64,000 nt of DNA from Nitrosomonas sp. Its GTDB lineage: Bacteria > Pseudomonadota > Gammaproteobacteria > Burkholderiales > Nitrosomonadaceae. Both the position numbers and the translations under genes were made by a program. The stretch is from assembly GCA_031316255.1 (NCBI GenBank), contig JALDQW010000001.1, positions 2,079,485 through 2,143,484 on the forward strand. The letters run 5' to 3'. The notes below the pieces were generated by a model that saw only the letters and a list, made by a program, of their open reading frames with translations, made no database searches and was not told where the DNA came from. Position 1 is the first letter of the stretch; each line of letters starts with the position of its first letter. Shown here piece by piece: positions 55,486 to 62,847 of this stretch.

Positions 55486-56891
55486 TGCTACTGCTCGAAA
55501 ACTGGTTTACGTTTCACTTGCTTATCGTGATGACGGGCGTTGCGATTTATGTGATTTCCTCACACAATCTGCACTTGCGCCGCCATCCTTCGGCGGCAAT
55601 TGGCTGGGTCATCGCACTTGTTTTGTTTCCCTATATTACATTGCCGCTTTATCTGATATTCGGTATTCGCAAAGTAAATATCTATCTCCCAGCAAACGAA
55701 CCCCAAGAATTCATAAGGCCGGTTCAATATTCGAACACGCTTACTGCTCGAACACAACAGCTCGCAGCCATTATGTCGTTACCTGAAGCCTGCGCTTATC
55801 AGCAACTGAACATTCATGAAGATGGGACGCAAGCATTGCTAGCCCTGCGAAATATGATCAACAATGCGCAGCACACGATTGATATATGCACATTTATTAT
55901 TGCGCGCGACCGGCTGGGGGACGAGATCGTCCAAATCCTGAAAAAACGGGCACGTGATGGTGTTCGGGTGAGATTGTTGGTTGATGGTATCGGCGTTTAT
56001 CTTGGCGGTCGCCGTGACTTTAAGCGTTTATCAGCTGCAGGAATCCAAGTGGCGTTATTCGTACCGCCACTGCGCTCTTCGCTGCAGGGCCGCACCAATC
56101 TCCGCAATCACCGAAAAATGGCCATAATCGATGACGAGTGGTTGTGGTGTGGAGGAAGGAATATTGCGGCTGAGTATTTCGAAGGCGATTCGACACAAAC
56201 GCCCGCCGATATCCCCTGGATTGATCTGAGTTTTGATCTGAAAGGACTCCTGGCGATGCAAGCGCAAGCGCTTTTTGAGCAAGACTGGAAATTTGCAACC
56301 TGCGGAACACTCGCCAGACCACGCAAGCCGACTAACCGCGAATTGCAACCGGGTGCTATTGTCGGGCAAATTATAGCGAGTGGTCCCGATCAAATCGACG
56401 ACACGATTTATACAGTATTAGTCTCGAGCTTTTTTAATGCGCACAATCGTATACTGATGGTGAGTCCTTATTTTGTTCCTGATGCCACTCTGCTTATGTC
56501 GCTGACACTCGCGGCCCGCCGCGGAGTTAAGGTGGATCTGCTTATTCCAAAAAAATCAAACCACTATTTGGCGGATATTGTCCGGCACCGTGCGCTACGT
56601 GAACTTGTCTCGGCAGGAGCCCGCATCCGGGTTTTACCCCGAATGATCCATGCCAAGGCAGTCGTGATTGATGACCAGCTTGCCTTGGTCGGCACAGCCA
56701 ATCTCGATGAGCGCAGCCTGTTTCTGAATTATGAACTCATGATTGCATTTTACCAATCGACCGATGTCAGGCGTTTTGCCCAGTGGATCGAGCATCAGCG
56801 AAGCACTGCGATAACTTATACTCCGCACCCACCAGGCTTTTGGCGTGAGACTGTAGAAGGTTTGTTGTTGTGGCTGGCCTTTCAACTGTGA
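55485..56891 (+). CDS. cls: Cardiolipin synthase (phospholipase D family)
   Basis: 468 residues. Two N-terminal membrane helices (FHLLIVMTGVAIYVIS, AAIGWVIALVLFPYITLPLYLIFG) are followed by two PLD catalytic motifs: NHRKMAIIDDEWLWCGGRN and IHAKAVVIDDQLALVGTANLDERS (HxKx4D). It joins phosphatidylglycerol units to cardiolipin. This layout is closest to ClsA-type enzymes. The ATG overlaps the stop of a short upstream frame. Its neighbours are envelope proteins, so membrane adaptation is a fitting theme. Confidence 0.9.
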   Translation: MLLLENWFTFHLLIVMTGVAIYVISSHNLHLRRHPSAAIGWVIALVLFPYITLPLYLIFGIRKVNIYLPANEPQEFIRPVQYSNTLTARTQQLAAIMSLPEACAYQQLNIHEDGTQALLALRNMINNAQHTIDICTFIIARDRLGDEIVQILKKRARDGVRVRLLVDGIGVYLGGRRDFKRLSAAGIQVALFVPPLRSSLQGRTNLRNHRKMAIIDDEWLWCGGRNIAAEYFEGDSTQTPADIPWIDLSFDLKGLLAMQAQALFEQDWKFATCGTLARPRKPTNRELQPGAIVGQIIASGPDQIDDTIYTVLVSSFFNAHNRILMVSPYFVPDATLLMSLTLAARRGVKVDLLIPKKSNHYLADIVRHRALRELVSAGARIRVLPRMIHAKAVVIDDQLALVGTANLDERSLFLNYELMIAFYQSTDVRRFAQWIEHQRSTAITYTPHPPGFWRETVEGLLLWLAFQL

Positions 56892-57199
56892 ATCAAACCA
56901 AGTTCATCAAACCCCGATGGCTTTCATGTGCCGGATTAAGAATGCTCTAACAAAAACCACACAATCTCATATATATCAGTCATTTTTATCCTGAAAACAT
57001 TCTCCAAACAAAATCACAGTAAAAATTTTGGGTTTAAGAAAACATTAACAGGACTTTAACATTTCATTGGCATTCAATTCCTTAAAATGAACTCAGCTTG
57101 GCTATCAAATATATAAATGTGCGCTCAATAAATTTTATGAAAAATCAATATGCAACATAATTGAGCATCAGCAGACTACCTGATTAAATGGAGGCATAA
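56892..57199. other. Intergenic region upstream of the exported helical protein
   Basis: About 308 AT-rich bases after cls. It carries the TTAA(G/C) direct repeats at 57034-57060 and ends with a strong Shine-Dalgarno GGAGG at 57190-57194, six bases before an ATG at 57200. Confidence 0.5.
57034..57060. promoter_or_regulatory. Predicted OmpR-family response-regulator box (three repeats, 11-bp period)
   Basis: TTAAG at 57034, TTAAC at 57045 and TTAAC at 57056, exactly 11 bases apart. Read on the other strand these are the same GTTAA-N6 repeats seen between yfdX and the response-regulator gene at 61868-61894. An 11-bp direct repeat is the usual footprint of OmpR/PhoP-type dimers. Confidence 0.55.
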
Positions 57200-57309
57200 A
57201 TGAGACTTAAAAAAAGAACAGTTTCACACGCATTCTTATATTGAAGATCATTGGACTTGGAGTAACGTCGCCATGCAATGCCGATACAGCCAGTAATAGC
57301 GTATCGATT
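57200..57309 (+). other. Frameshifted signal-peptide start at a run of seven A
   Basis: An ATG with a strong GGAGG starts MRLKKRTVSHAFLY and stops at 57242. The run of seven A lies at 57209-57215. With one more A the frame would read MRLKKKNSFTRILILKIIG then LGVTSPCNA-DTA, a good signal peptide that continues in frame into the 57310 gene. Either the sequence has a homopolymer error, or expression depends on slippage, or the gene is broken. Confidence 0.65.
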
Positions 57310-57669
57310 ATGGAAATTAATCAGCAAACACAGAAACTTATTCAATCGCTTAAAGATTATACCAATGTGCAAGGGGGCGAAGCAGTCCATAAAATTAAAA
57401 CCGCCTTAGAAAACCTGGGTAATTGCATTGATGCGTTGGAGATAAGCGTCGACAACAATTGGGAAAACATGAAACAGGCTAGTCGCGAAAGAGCGCGTGT
57501 TAATCTGAAAACGCTCCGCATGCAGCGGATTCAAATGGCGCAGTGGTACGGCAGTTTGAAAAGTGGTTTTGTGGAGACCTGGGAACATACGAAGAAAGGT
57601 TTTTCATCTGCATACCTAAAACTCCATAAAACTTGGGAAAAGTATGAACAAGGATTTTCTTTCGATTAG
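57310..57669 (+). CDS. Helical protein, probably exported, with frameshifted N-terminus
   Basis: The uninterrupted frame from MEINQQTQKL gives 119 residues (142 if a TTG at 57241 is used). It is strongly helical: NVQGGEAVHKIKTALENLGNCIDALEISVDNNWENMKQASRERARV, then KTLRMQRIQMAQWYGSLKS and an aromatic tail (KLHKTWEKYEQGFSFD). I do not recognise the family. No ribosome binding site precedes this ATG, while a perfect one lies 110 bases upstream in another frame, so the real product probably includes the upstream signal peptide joined by a shift at the A run. A predicted response-regulator box lies upstream. Confidence 0.6.
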   Translation: MEINQQTQKLIQSLKDYTNVQGGEAVHKIKTALENLGNCIDALEISVDNNWENMKQASRERARVNLKTLRMQRIQMAQWYGSLKSGFVETWEHTKKGFSSAYLKLHKTWEKYEQGFSFD

Positions 57670-57881
57670 TAGCAATGAGTGCGTGAGGCCCAAATTTTTA
57701 GTGTATTGTTTAATAATTATGCGGCATTGATGTTACGCGCTGTGCCGCCAATCAGTCGAACCAGAATCCTATCGGAAAGGAATATAATTCGGAAAATAAA
57801 TGTGGATGAGTCAGTTTATTTTCGTTGAGATACCTCATTCCTATAGGCACATGGAAGAATACTTAGAGGGGAGAAATACCA

Positions 57882-58574
57882 ATGAATCGACAACTTATAC
57901 ACACCCGTAAACATCTATTCCTAATAAGCACGCTTTTGTTGGCGCTGTTGCTCAACATGCCAGCCCATGCTGCTAACGCAACAACTGCCGTTACCTCTCC
58001 AAAGGCTGGAAATTATTGTCCAGGTGAAAGCATTCTGCTGATCGTGGCCGAAGAGCTGTCCGCCAGCCTGAATCTGGCTATGCGTTCCAAGGCTGCGCTG
58101 ATAACAAATGATCAGTCGACGGCAGCGAGTGAATTGGCCTCCGTTGGAACCACTTTACAGCTTGCCGCTAGTCGTGGAGCTGCGGCACGCTCTGTCATGT
58201 TGATCGATGCCATCATAAAGGCAAGGACGGGAGAGGATTACGCTCAGATGCTTACATGGTTCCCTCTGGTACATACATCCTTGCAGATGCTGCTGGAAGA
58301 TGCTGCCGGCAACGCCGCCGATGATTTAATTAGTCTTGCTGAAGATATTATGCAAGGTGGTAGAAACGGCGATCCTTTGGTGCCTTTAAAAGAAGCACGC
58401 CACATGCTGGCCTGTGATGGTCTGGACATTCCACTTCAAAATGCAATTCAGGCGCAAAGTATTTTGTTAAAACAATTCAGTCAAGGCAAATCGGCCAAAA
58501 GAGATGCCTACGATACGCTTCTTGATTCGCTTCGCAGCGCCCTGGCTTATGCAATGGAAAATCGTAAGCAATAA
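57882..58574 (+). CDS. Exported helical protein of unknown function
   Basis: 230 residues: signal peptide (HLFLISTLLLALLLNMPAHA-ANA), then an alpha-helical, Ala/Leu-rich mature protein. Two cysteines (YCPGES, LACDGL) could form a disulfide. The start is preceded by GAGGGGAG, a very strong ribosome binding site. No known domain is recognised. It follows the frameshifted exported protein after 212 bases on the same strand. Confidence 0.75.
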   Translation: MNRQLIHTRKHLFLISTLLLALLLNMPAHAANATTAVTSPKAGNYCPGESILLIVAEELSASLNLAMRSKAALITNDQSTAASELASVGTTLQLAASRGAAARSVMLIDAIIKARTGEDYAQMLTWFPLVHTSLQMLLEDAAGNAADDLISLAEDIMQGGRNGDPLVPLKEARHMLACDGLDIPLQNAIQAQSILLKQFSQGKSAKRDAYDTLLDSLRSALAYAMENRKQ

Positions 58575-58816
58575 CCTGAACTGAGGTGGATATTCTTCGC
58601 CAACGATTGAAGAATAAAGCCCTAGAATTGTAGTAAAACGATGTAAATAATGCTGTAAATTTCAGGCTGCTCGCAAAGAAATAGCTTATGCAGTAAATGT
58701 TCGGATCACCAGTGCTTGGAACGATGGCTGCGTTTCTCTAATGCGTTGCGGAGTCATCATTGCATTTGAATCTGAGCTTAAACGAAACTTGTTAATGTTA
58801 TAGGATTAAAGAAAAA

Positions 58817-59179
58817 ATGTTAAAAATCGAACTGGACAGTATCAATGGCATAGCAATTTTAAAACCGGATGGCGCTTTGTCAAAAAAGGATTTTGATGAA
58901 GCAGCCAGTGTCATTGATCCCTATATAGAAAGATACGGAAAACTCAGGGGGCTCATTATCAGTGCGCAGGCATTTCCAGGTTGGGAGTCTTTCGGTTCGT
59001 TCATAAAACATCTTGAATTTATTAAGAATCATCACAGTAAGCTATCACATGTGGCGCTCGTTACAGACTCTGAACTGGGTGATTTGGCTGAAAACATAGC
59101 AGGACATTTTATTGCTGCAAAAATTAAACATTTTCCCTATGATCATTTCAGTGAAGCGCAACACTGGATATTAAATTAA
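58817..59179 (+). CDS. SpoIIAA-like STAS/SEC14 domain protein
   Basis: 120 residues with the SpoIIAA-like pattern: GIAILKPDGALSKKDFDEAASVIDPYIERYGKLRGLIIS, FPGWESFGSFIKHLEFIKNHH, and HVALVTDSELGDLAENIAGHF, ending HFSEAQHWI. These small cytoplasmic proteins share the STAS/anti-sigma-antagonist fold but lack the usual phosphorylatable serine setting, and their role is not established. The start is preceded by AAAGAAAA only. It stands alone in the envelope-stress block. Confidence 0.8.
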   Translation: MLKIELDSINGIAILKPDGALSKKDFDEAASVIDPYIERYGKLRGLIISAQAFPGWESFGSFIKHLEFIKNHHSKLSHVALVTDSELGDLAENIAGHFIAAKIKHFPYDHFSEAQHWILN

Positions 59180-59663
59180 GCAGTCGAATTTGAAACATTT
59201 CCTGGGTACGCCAGCGCACAATGCCTGTTTGATAATATCATTTCTTATGTGCGCACATTATTGGGAAGTGATTGGGGTGCGCGTTGCTCCCTGCCAGTGG
59301 GAAAGTTCTGAATCTATGGATAGCATCCTTCCGGTTCTCCAGACTCCAACCCTGATTCATAGCCAACCCGTGATGAATTATATTCGCCACTGCCATTCAC
59401 GCTTGAATGGCGGCGATTAATCAATTCAGGGTTGCGGGAACGTCTGCGGCCAGAATAATATCGGGTGCTTTAAGTGCTGCGTCGCATCAGCTTCAGCGTG
59501 GCAAATGCACCATGATCAACAAACATGGTTTAGTGACGTTGCTGTGAGCATCGATCGAGAAAGTCACGCGAATGTGCTTCTCCTTGAGACTATAATATTA
59601 TCGGTTACTTAAGTATTTTGTGAAAAACCGAACGAAAGTTTGATGTCTTATCGAATAAAATGA
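59180..59663. other. Gene-free stretch with a REP-like hairpin and possible transposase trace
   Basis: About 480 bases. A hairpin with a 3-base bulge (CGCC-ACT-GCCATTC pairing GAATGGCGGCG) lies near 59386-59418. The minus strand around 59510-59580 reads EKHIRVTFSIDAHSN, reminiscent of the DDE region of IS3-type transposases, but the trace is too short to call. Confidence 0.4.
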
Positions 59664-60278
59664 TCATTTGTTTTCAGGTTTCTGCATAGGAGATAGCCCT
59701 GATCCGGGTGCATTATTCTCACGCCCGGTACTCTCAAAGGTCATCATTCTAAAACTCATCAGTAAAGCCACTGCACCATTTCCGATTAAATTAGCTCCAA
59801 CAAGAATGCCCAGCAATATTGCAGACTGCTGCGGCCAGCCGCTTAACAATATCATAGCGATGATGAAAGACAGTATGCCACTGACCAGCATCCAGCCAGC
59901 TTTAAACTCATTGTACCATTGCCAGAAAAAGGTGACTTTCATGACAGCCTCGACAAGAAATAACATGCCAACAGCAAAGGTTAATGCCTGTATGCCTTCA
60001 ACCGGACTCAGTATCAACCATAAGCCAACTAACACAAAAATAATTGCCCATATAAACTTAAACCAGAACGTTTTATGCTGACGTGAGGCGAAAGCGACCG
60101 TTAATTGGAAACAGCCCCCCACAAAAAATACCCACCCTAATAATAGCTCAATGGCAATGCCTGCGATCACAGGTACAGTTAAAGCGGCTATACCGCCCAA
60201 AATAAAAATAACACCAAAAATTTTTAACCACTTGGTAGAAAGCTTCGATAAATCAGGCTGATGATCCGTTGTTTGCAT
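59664..60278 (-). CDS. HdeD family acid-resistance membrane protein
   Basis: About 204 residues with six membrane helices in three similar pairs (IFGVIFILGGIAALTVPVIAGIAIELLLGWVFFVGG; FIWAIIFVLVGLWLILSPVEGIQALTFAVGMLF; GWMLVSGILSFIIAMILLSGWP). The repeated GxxxxxxGxxxL-x-P pattern is that of HdeD/DUF308. HdeD contributes to acid resistance at high cell density in E. coli. I start at MQTTDHQPD, preceded by AGGA at seven bases. The SmbP-like gene and a 31-bp palindrome lie upstream on the same strand. Confidence 0.87.
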   Translation of the reverse strand: MQTTDHQPDLSKLSTKWLKIFGVIFILGGIAALTVPVIAGIAIELLLGWVFFVGGCFQLTVAFASRQHKTFWFKFIWAIIFVLVGLWLILSPVEGIQALTFAVGMLFLVEAVMKVTFFWQWYNEFKAGWMLVSGILSFIIAMILLSGWPQQSAILLGILVGANLIGNGAVALLMSFRMMTFESTGRENNAPGSGLSPMQKPENK

Positions 60279-60313
60279 GATGAAATCCTTAGACGAAAGC
60301 GTTGAGACGGAAT

Positions 60314-60344
60314 GTTTGATCACATTTGTCAAATGTGATCAAAC
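60314..60344. promoter_or_regulatory. 31-bp perfect palindrome upstream of hdeD
   Basis: GTTTGATCACATTTG and CAAATGTGATCAAAC flank a single T. It lies 36-66 bases before the hdeD start and 30 bases after the SmbP-like gene. There is no T run, so an operator is as likely as a terminator. Confidence 0.5.
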
Positions 60345-60373
60345 CGTATAGTTGCCACCCTGTTTCTTAAATT

Positions 60374-60784
60374 TTAATTGGCGGTAAATTGATGCATCTC
60401 TTTTAACGCATCATTAACATGTAGACTGGCTACATTGGCATGCCCCATTTTTGCATGCTTTATCGCTTCTTCCAAGTGCTTGATTGACGCAGTAATATGC
60501 TCGGCTTCCTTGCTATTACCTTTTCCAAGCACCTGTTTCTCAGCTTTTCTATCAAACGCTAAGCTTTTTTCTGCATGCTGAAGAATTTTCTTGGCATCGG
60601 CATTATTTGCTTGGGCCATCTCTGCATGTTTGATTGCTTCTGACAAATAATCTGATTTTCCGATAGACTCGGTCTGAGCTTTGTCCATAGAGTCAGTTTG
60701 CCCGCCGTATCCTGCTGCACTGATCTGGCCACTGAATAAAAGCGCTAAAATACCGACTGCTATAATCGTTGATGTGTTTTTCAT
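60374..60784 (-). CDS. SmbP-like small metal-binding periplasmic protein
   Basis: 136 residues: signal peptide (TIIAVGILALLFSGQISA), then helical repeats SEAIKHAEMAQANNADAKKILQHAEKSL and SIKHLEEAIKHAKMGHANVASLHVNDAL. The (A/S)IKHxExAxxxxxA pattern matches SmbP, the periplasmic copper-binding four-helix protein of N. europaea. This copy has fewer histidines (His in KHAEM, QHAEK, EHITA, KHLEE, KHAKMGHAN, LHVN, EMHQ), so metal affinity may be weaker. It lies between yfdX and hdeD on the same strand. Confidence 0.78.
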   Translation of the reverse strand: MKNTSTIIAVGILALLFSGQISAAGYGGQTDSMDKAQTESIGKSDYLSEAIKHAEMAQANNADAKKILQHAEKSLAFDRKAEKQVLGKGNSKEAEHITASIKHLEEAIKHAKMGHANVASLHVNDALKEMHQFTAN

Positions 60785-60880
60785 AATAGAAATACCTCAT
60801 TGCTTGTTGAAAATTAAAATATATGGGTTTCACAATACCTGTTCTGTTAATCATTCATATGCAGTGCCTCCTGATTTAAA

Positions 60881-61762
60881 TTAATTGTAATGAACCCATC
60901 CTTTGACCGTTTGCTTCCATTGATCGAATCGCGCACTGATGCGCTCGGTCAGCGTTGGATCCTCCTTCCTTAGCTCAGCCTGTAATTTATCCAGGTCTAT
61001 CGAAAGCGCTTCTACGCTGGCTTGATCAAGGTTGGAAAGGCGTGTGTTTTTGGCTTCGTTGAGACGTTTTTGTACATATTGAAGGGTAAAGCGGGCTTTA
61101 TCGTACTGTCCATTATTCAGGAACCCCTTGGCAAGCGACAGATTTCCTAAGATCGCCAGTCTGGGATCGTCAATCTCTACTTCATCAACAATAGCACCCT
61201 TGAAAAGTGCAGCAAGCGCATTCTGCGCCTTCACATAATCTTTGTTATTTATATCCAGCATTGCCCTATCTAGACTTGCCTTAACCTGACGCAAGTCAAG
61301 CATGACATTCACATGAACCAGGGCTGCCCCGGTTTCTTTCATGCCCTTTTCTTTTGAATGTTTGAAGGTGGCTTCATAGTCACTGACCAAGAGTATGTCG
61401 TCCACAACGGGAACATAGTGTTCCTTGATCGTTTGACTCTCATCGTAGGTGACCTTGCCGTACTTAAATGCAGAATTTATCTTGAACTCTGGTGATTGTT
61501 GCGTTAATTCGCTTTCAATGTCCTGTGCTTTTTCGATATGACTGGATGCTTCATCGGGGAGCTTGAGGCTCAGCGCAAACTGCGCCATGCTGATATGCCC
61601 CATCATTTTGTGAACAAGCGTTTGGGTTTGTTCGCGTTGTTGTTCTATTGGCGTCTTTTCATTTATCGGCTGGCTTTTTGATGCATCTGTAGCGAATACT
61701 ATCCCTGGCAGTACCAATGCGGCAGTCAGAAGCAAGCTGCAGACATGCGTATTTTTATTCAT
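60881..61762 (-). CDS. YfdX family periplasmic protein
   Basis: 293 residues: signal peptide (SLLLTAALVLPGIVFA-TDA), then a helical mature protein with the YfdX features HKMMGHISMAQFALSLKLPDEASSHIEKAQ, YVPVVDDILLVSDYE, and DLRQVKASLDRAMLDINNKDYVKAQNALAAL. In E. coli yfdX belongs to the EvgA acid-resistance regulon; a chaperone-like function is reported. Start has GGAGGAATGAG. Divergent from the response-regulator gene, with a GTTAA repeat box in between. Confidence 0.85.
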   Translation of the reverse strand: MNKNTHVCSLLLTAALVLPGIVFATDASKSQPINEKTPIEQQREQTQTLVHKMMGHISMAQFALSLKLPDEASSHIEKAQDIESELTQQSPEFKINSAFKYGKVTYDESQTIKEHYVPVVDDILLVSDYEATFKHSKEKGMKETGAALVHVNVMLDLRQVKASLDRAMLDINNKDYVKAQNALAALFKGAIVDEVEIDDPRLAILGNLSLAKGFLNNGQYDKARFTLQYVQKRLNEAKNTRLSNLDQASVEALSIDLDKLQAELRKEDPTLTERISARFDQWKQTVKGWVHYN

Positions 61763-62163
61763 CTCATTCCTCCAAATTATTCGATAGTTGATGATTAATG
61801 TAGCCTAGTGATAGCGCTGCATCACAATTTACGATTCGAACGATAATGGAATGTATGTGAATACCAAGTTAAATTAATGTTAATGATTTGTTAATCTGAG
61901 ATTTTTCTGATAATTGATCTGATTGGCTTTGTGTCGTTCTGCCAAGATACAAAACCCAATGGATGCTGCTGCAGAGTCACGCTTTATTTTTAATTTTTTA
62001 ACATGATCTTGACATTGTCTACGTTACACTTGGGCTATGTTCATACGTACAGCAAGAAAATATACTGACAATGATTTAAAGGTTGTTCCTTATGAATTTT
62101 TCCCCCTCGGTCAAAATGCCATTGCTGTAATTAACGGGTCATATATAGGTAGGAAATACAATC
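61763..62163. other. Divergent control region between yfdX and the two-component system
   Basis: About 400 AT-rich bases. The predicted response-regulator box lies about 106-132 bases upstream of the yfdX start. A weak TTGACA near 62010 may be the -35 of the two-component promoter. TATAGGTAGGAAATACAATC contains the ribosome binding site of the response regulator. Confidence 0.5.
61868..61894. promoter_or_regulatory. Predicted response-regulator box (GTTAA x3, 11-bp period)
   Basis: GTTAA begins at 61868, 61879 and 61890, exactly 11 bases apart. It lies between yfdX and an OmpR-type regulator gene and matches the box upstream of the exported helical protein, so autoregulation and yfdX control are likely. 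Confidence 0.6.
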
Positions 62164-62847
62164 ATGAAAGTACTGATCATAGAAGACAACAAAGATATCG
62201 CCGCTAGTATTTATGATTACCTGGAAGCCTATGGCTACACGGTTGATGCAGCAGGTGATGGTGTAACAGGTTTGCATCTTGCGGTCTCGGGAAACTATGA
62301 TGCAATCATCCTGGACTTATGCTTGCCGGGAATTGATGGTATCGACCTCTGTCGCCGACTTCGCCACGATGCCAAACGGCAAATTCCTGTGATTATGTTG
62401 ACTGCCCGAGATTCGCTCGAGAATAAACTGGAAGGCTTCAATGCAGGCACAGATGACTACTTGGCAAAACCTTTTTCCCTAAAAGAGCTCGCGGCACGCG
62501 TTAAGGTTTTGTCCGAACGCGCAAGCCATAAACCGGCCACCCAATGGGTGGTTGGGGATCTCTCGCTCGATGTGGACGCTCACGAAGTCTATCGTGCGGG
62601 TATGCTCATTAACCTTAATCCGACACTATTTCGTTTGTTGATGTTTTTGATGCAGAATCCGCATCGTGTTATCACGCGTGAAGATCTCGAATACGCAGTT
62701 TGGAAAGATGATCCACCGGATAGCGATGCCTTACGCACACATATCTCCAATTTGCGCCAGCTGATAGACAAGCCGTTTGATTCTCCGATTCTACATACTA
62801 TCCGTGGTTTCGGATACAAGCTCTCGGACAATCATGTAGATGGTTAA
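62164..62847 (+). CDS. OmpR/PhoB-type response regulator
   Basis: 227 residues. Receiver domain 1-115 with acidic pocket EDNKD, phosphoacceptor Asp51 (AIILDLCLPG), Thr in MLTARDS and Lys in LAKPFSLKEL. C-terminal winged helix (LDVDAHEVYRAGMLINLNPTLFRLLMFLM, RTHISNLRQLIDKPF, TIRGFGYKL). The start has AGGTAGGAAA. The kinase gene overlaps its end by eight bases, so the two form a two-component system. The trigger is unknown; neighbours suggest acid, metal or envelope stress. Confidence 0.93.
   Translation: MKVLIIEDNKDIAASIYDYLEAYGYTVDAAGDGVTGLHLAVSGNYDAIILDLCLPGIDGIDLCRRLRHDAKRQIPVIMLTARDSLENKLEGFNAGTDDYLAKPFSLKELAARVKVLSERASHKPATQWVVGDLSLDVDAHEVYRAGMLINLNPTLFRLLMFLMQNPHRVITREDLEYAVWKDDPPDSDALRTHISNLRQLIDKPFDSPILHTIRGFGYKLSDNHVDG

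Noticed and set aside
59190..59420. 76-codon plus-strand frame after the SpoIIAA-like gene
   Set aside because: Starts at TTG without ribosome binding site, many Cys and Trp, and ends in a hairpin; likely chance.
59510..59580. Trace of an IS3-type transposase on the minus strand
   Set aside because: Only about 15 residues look right and the surrounding frame is broken; not enough to call.
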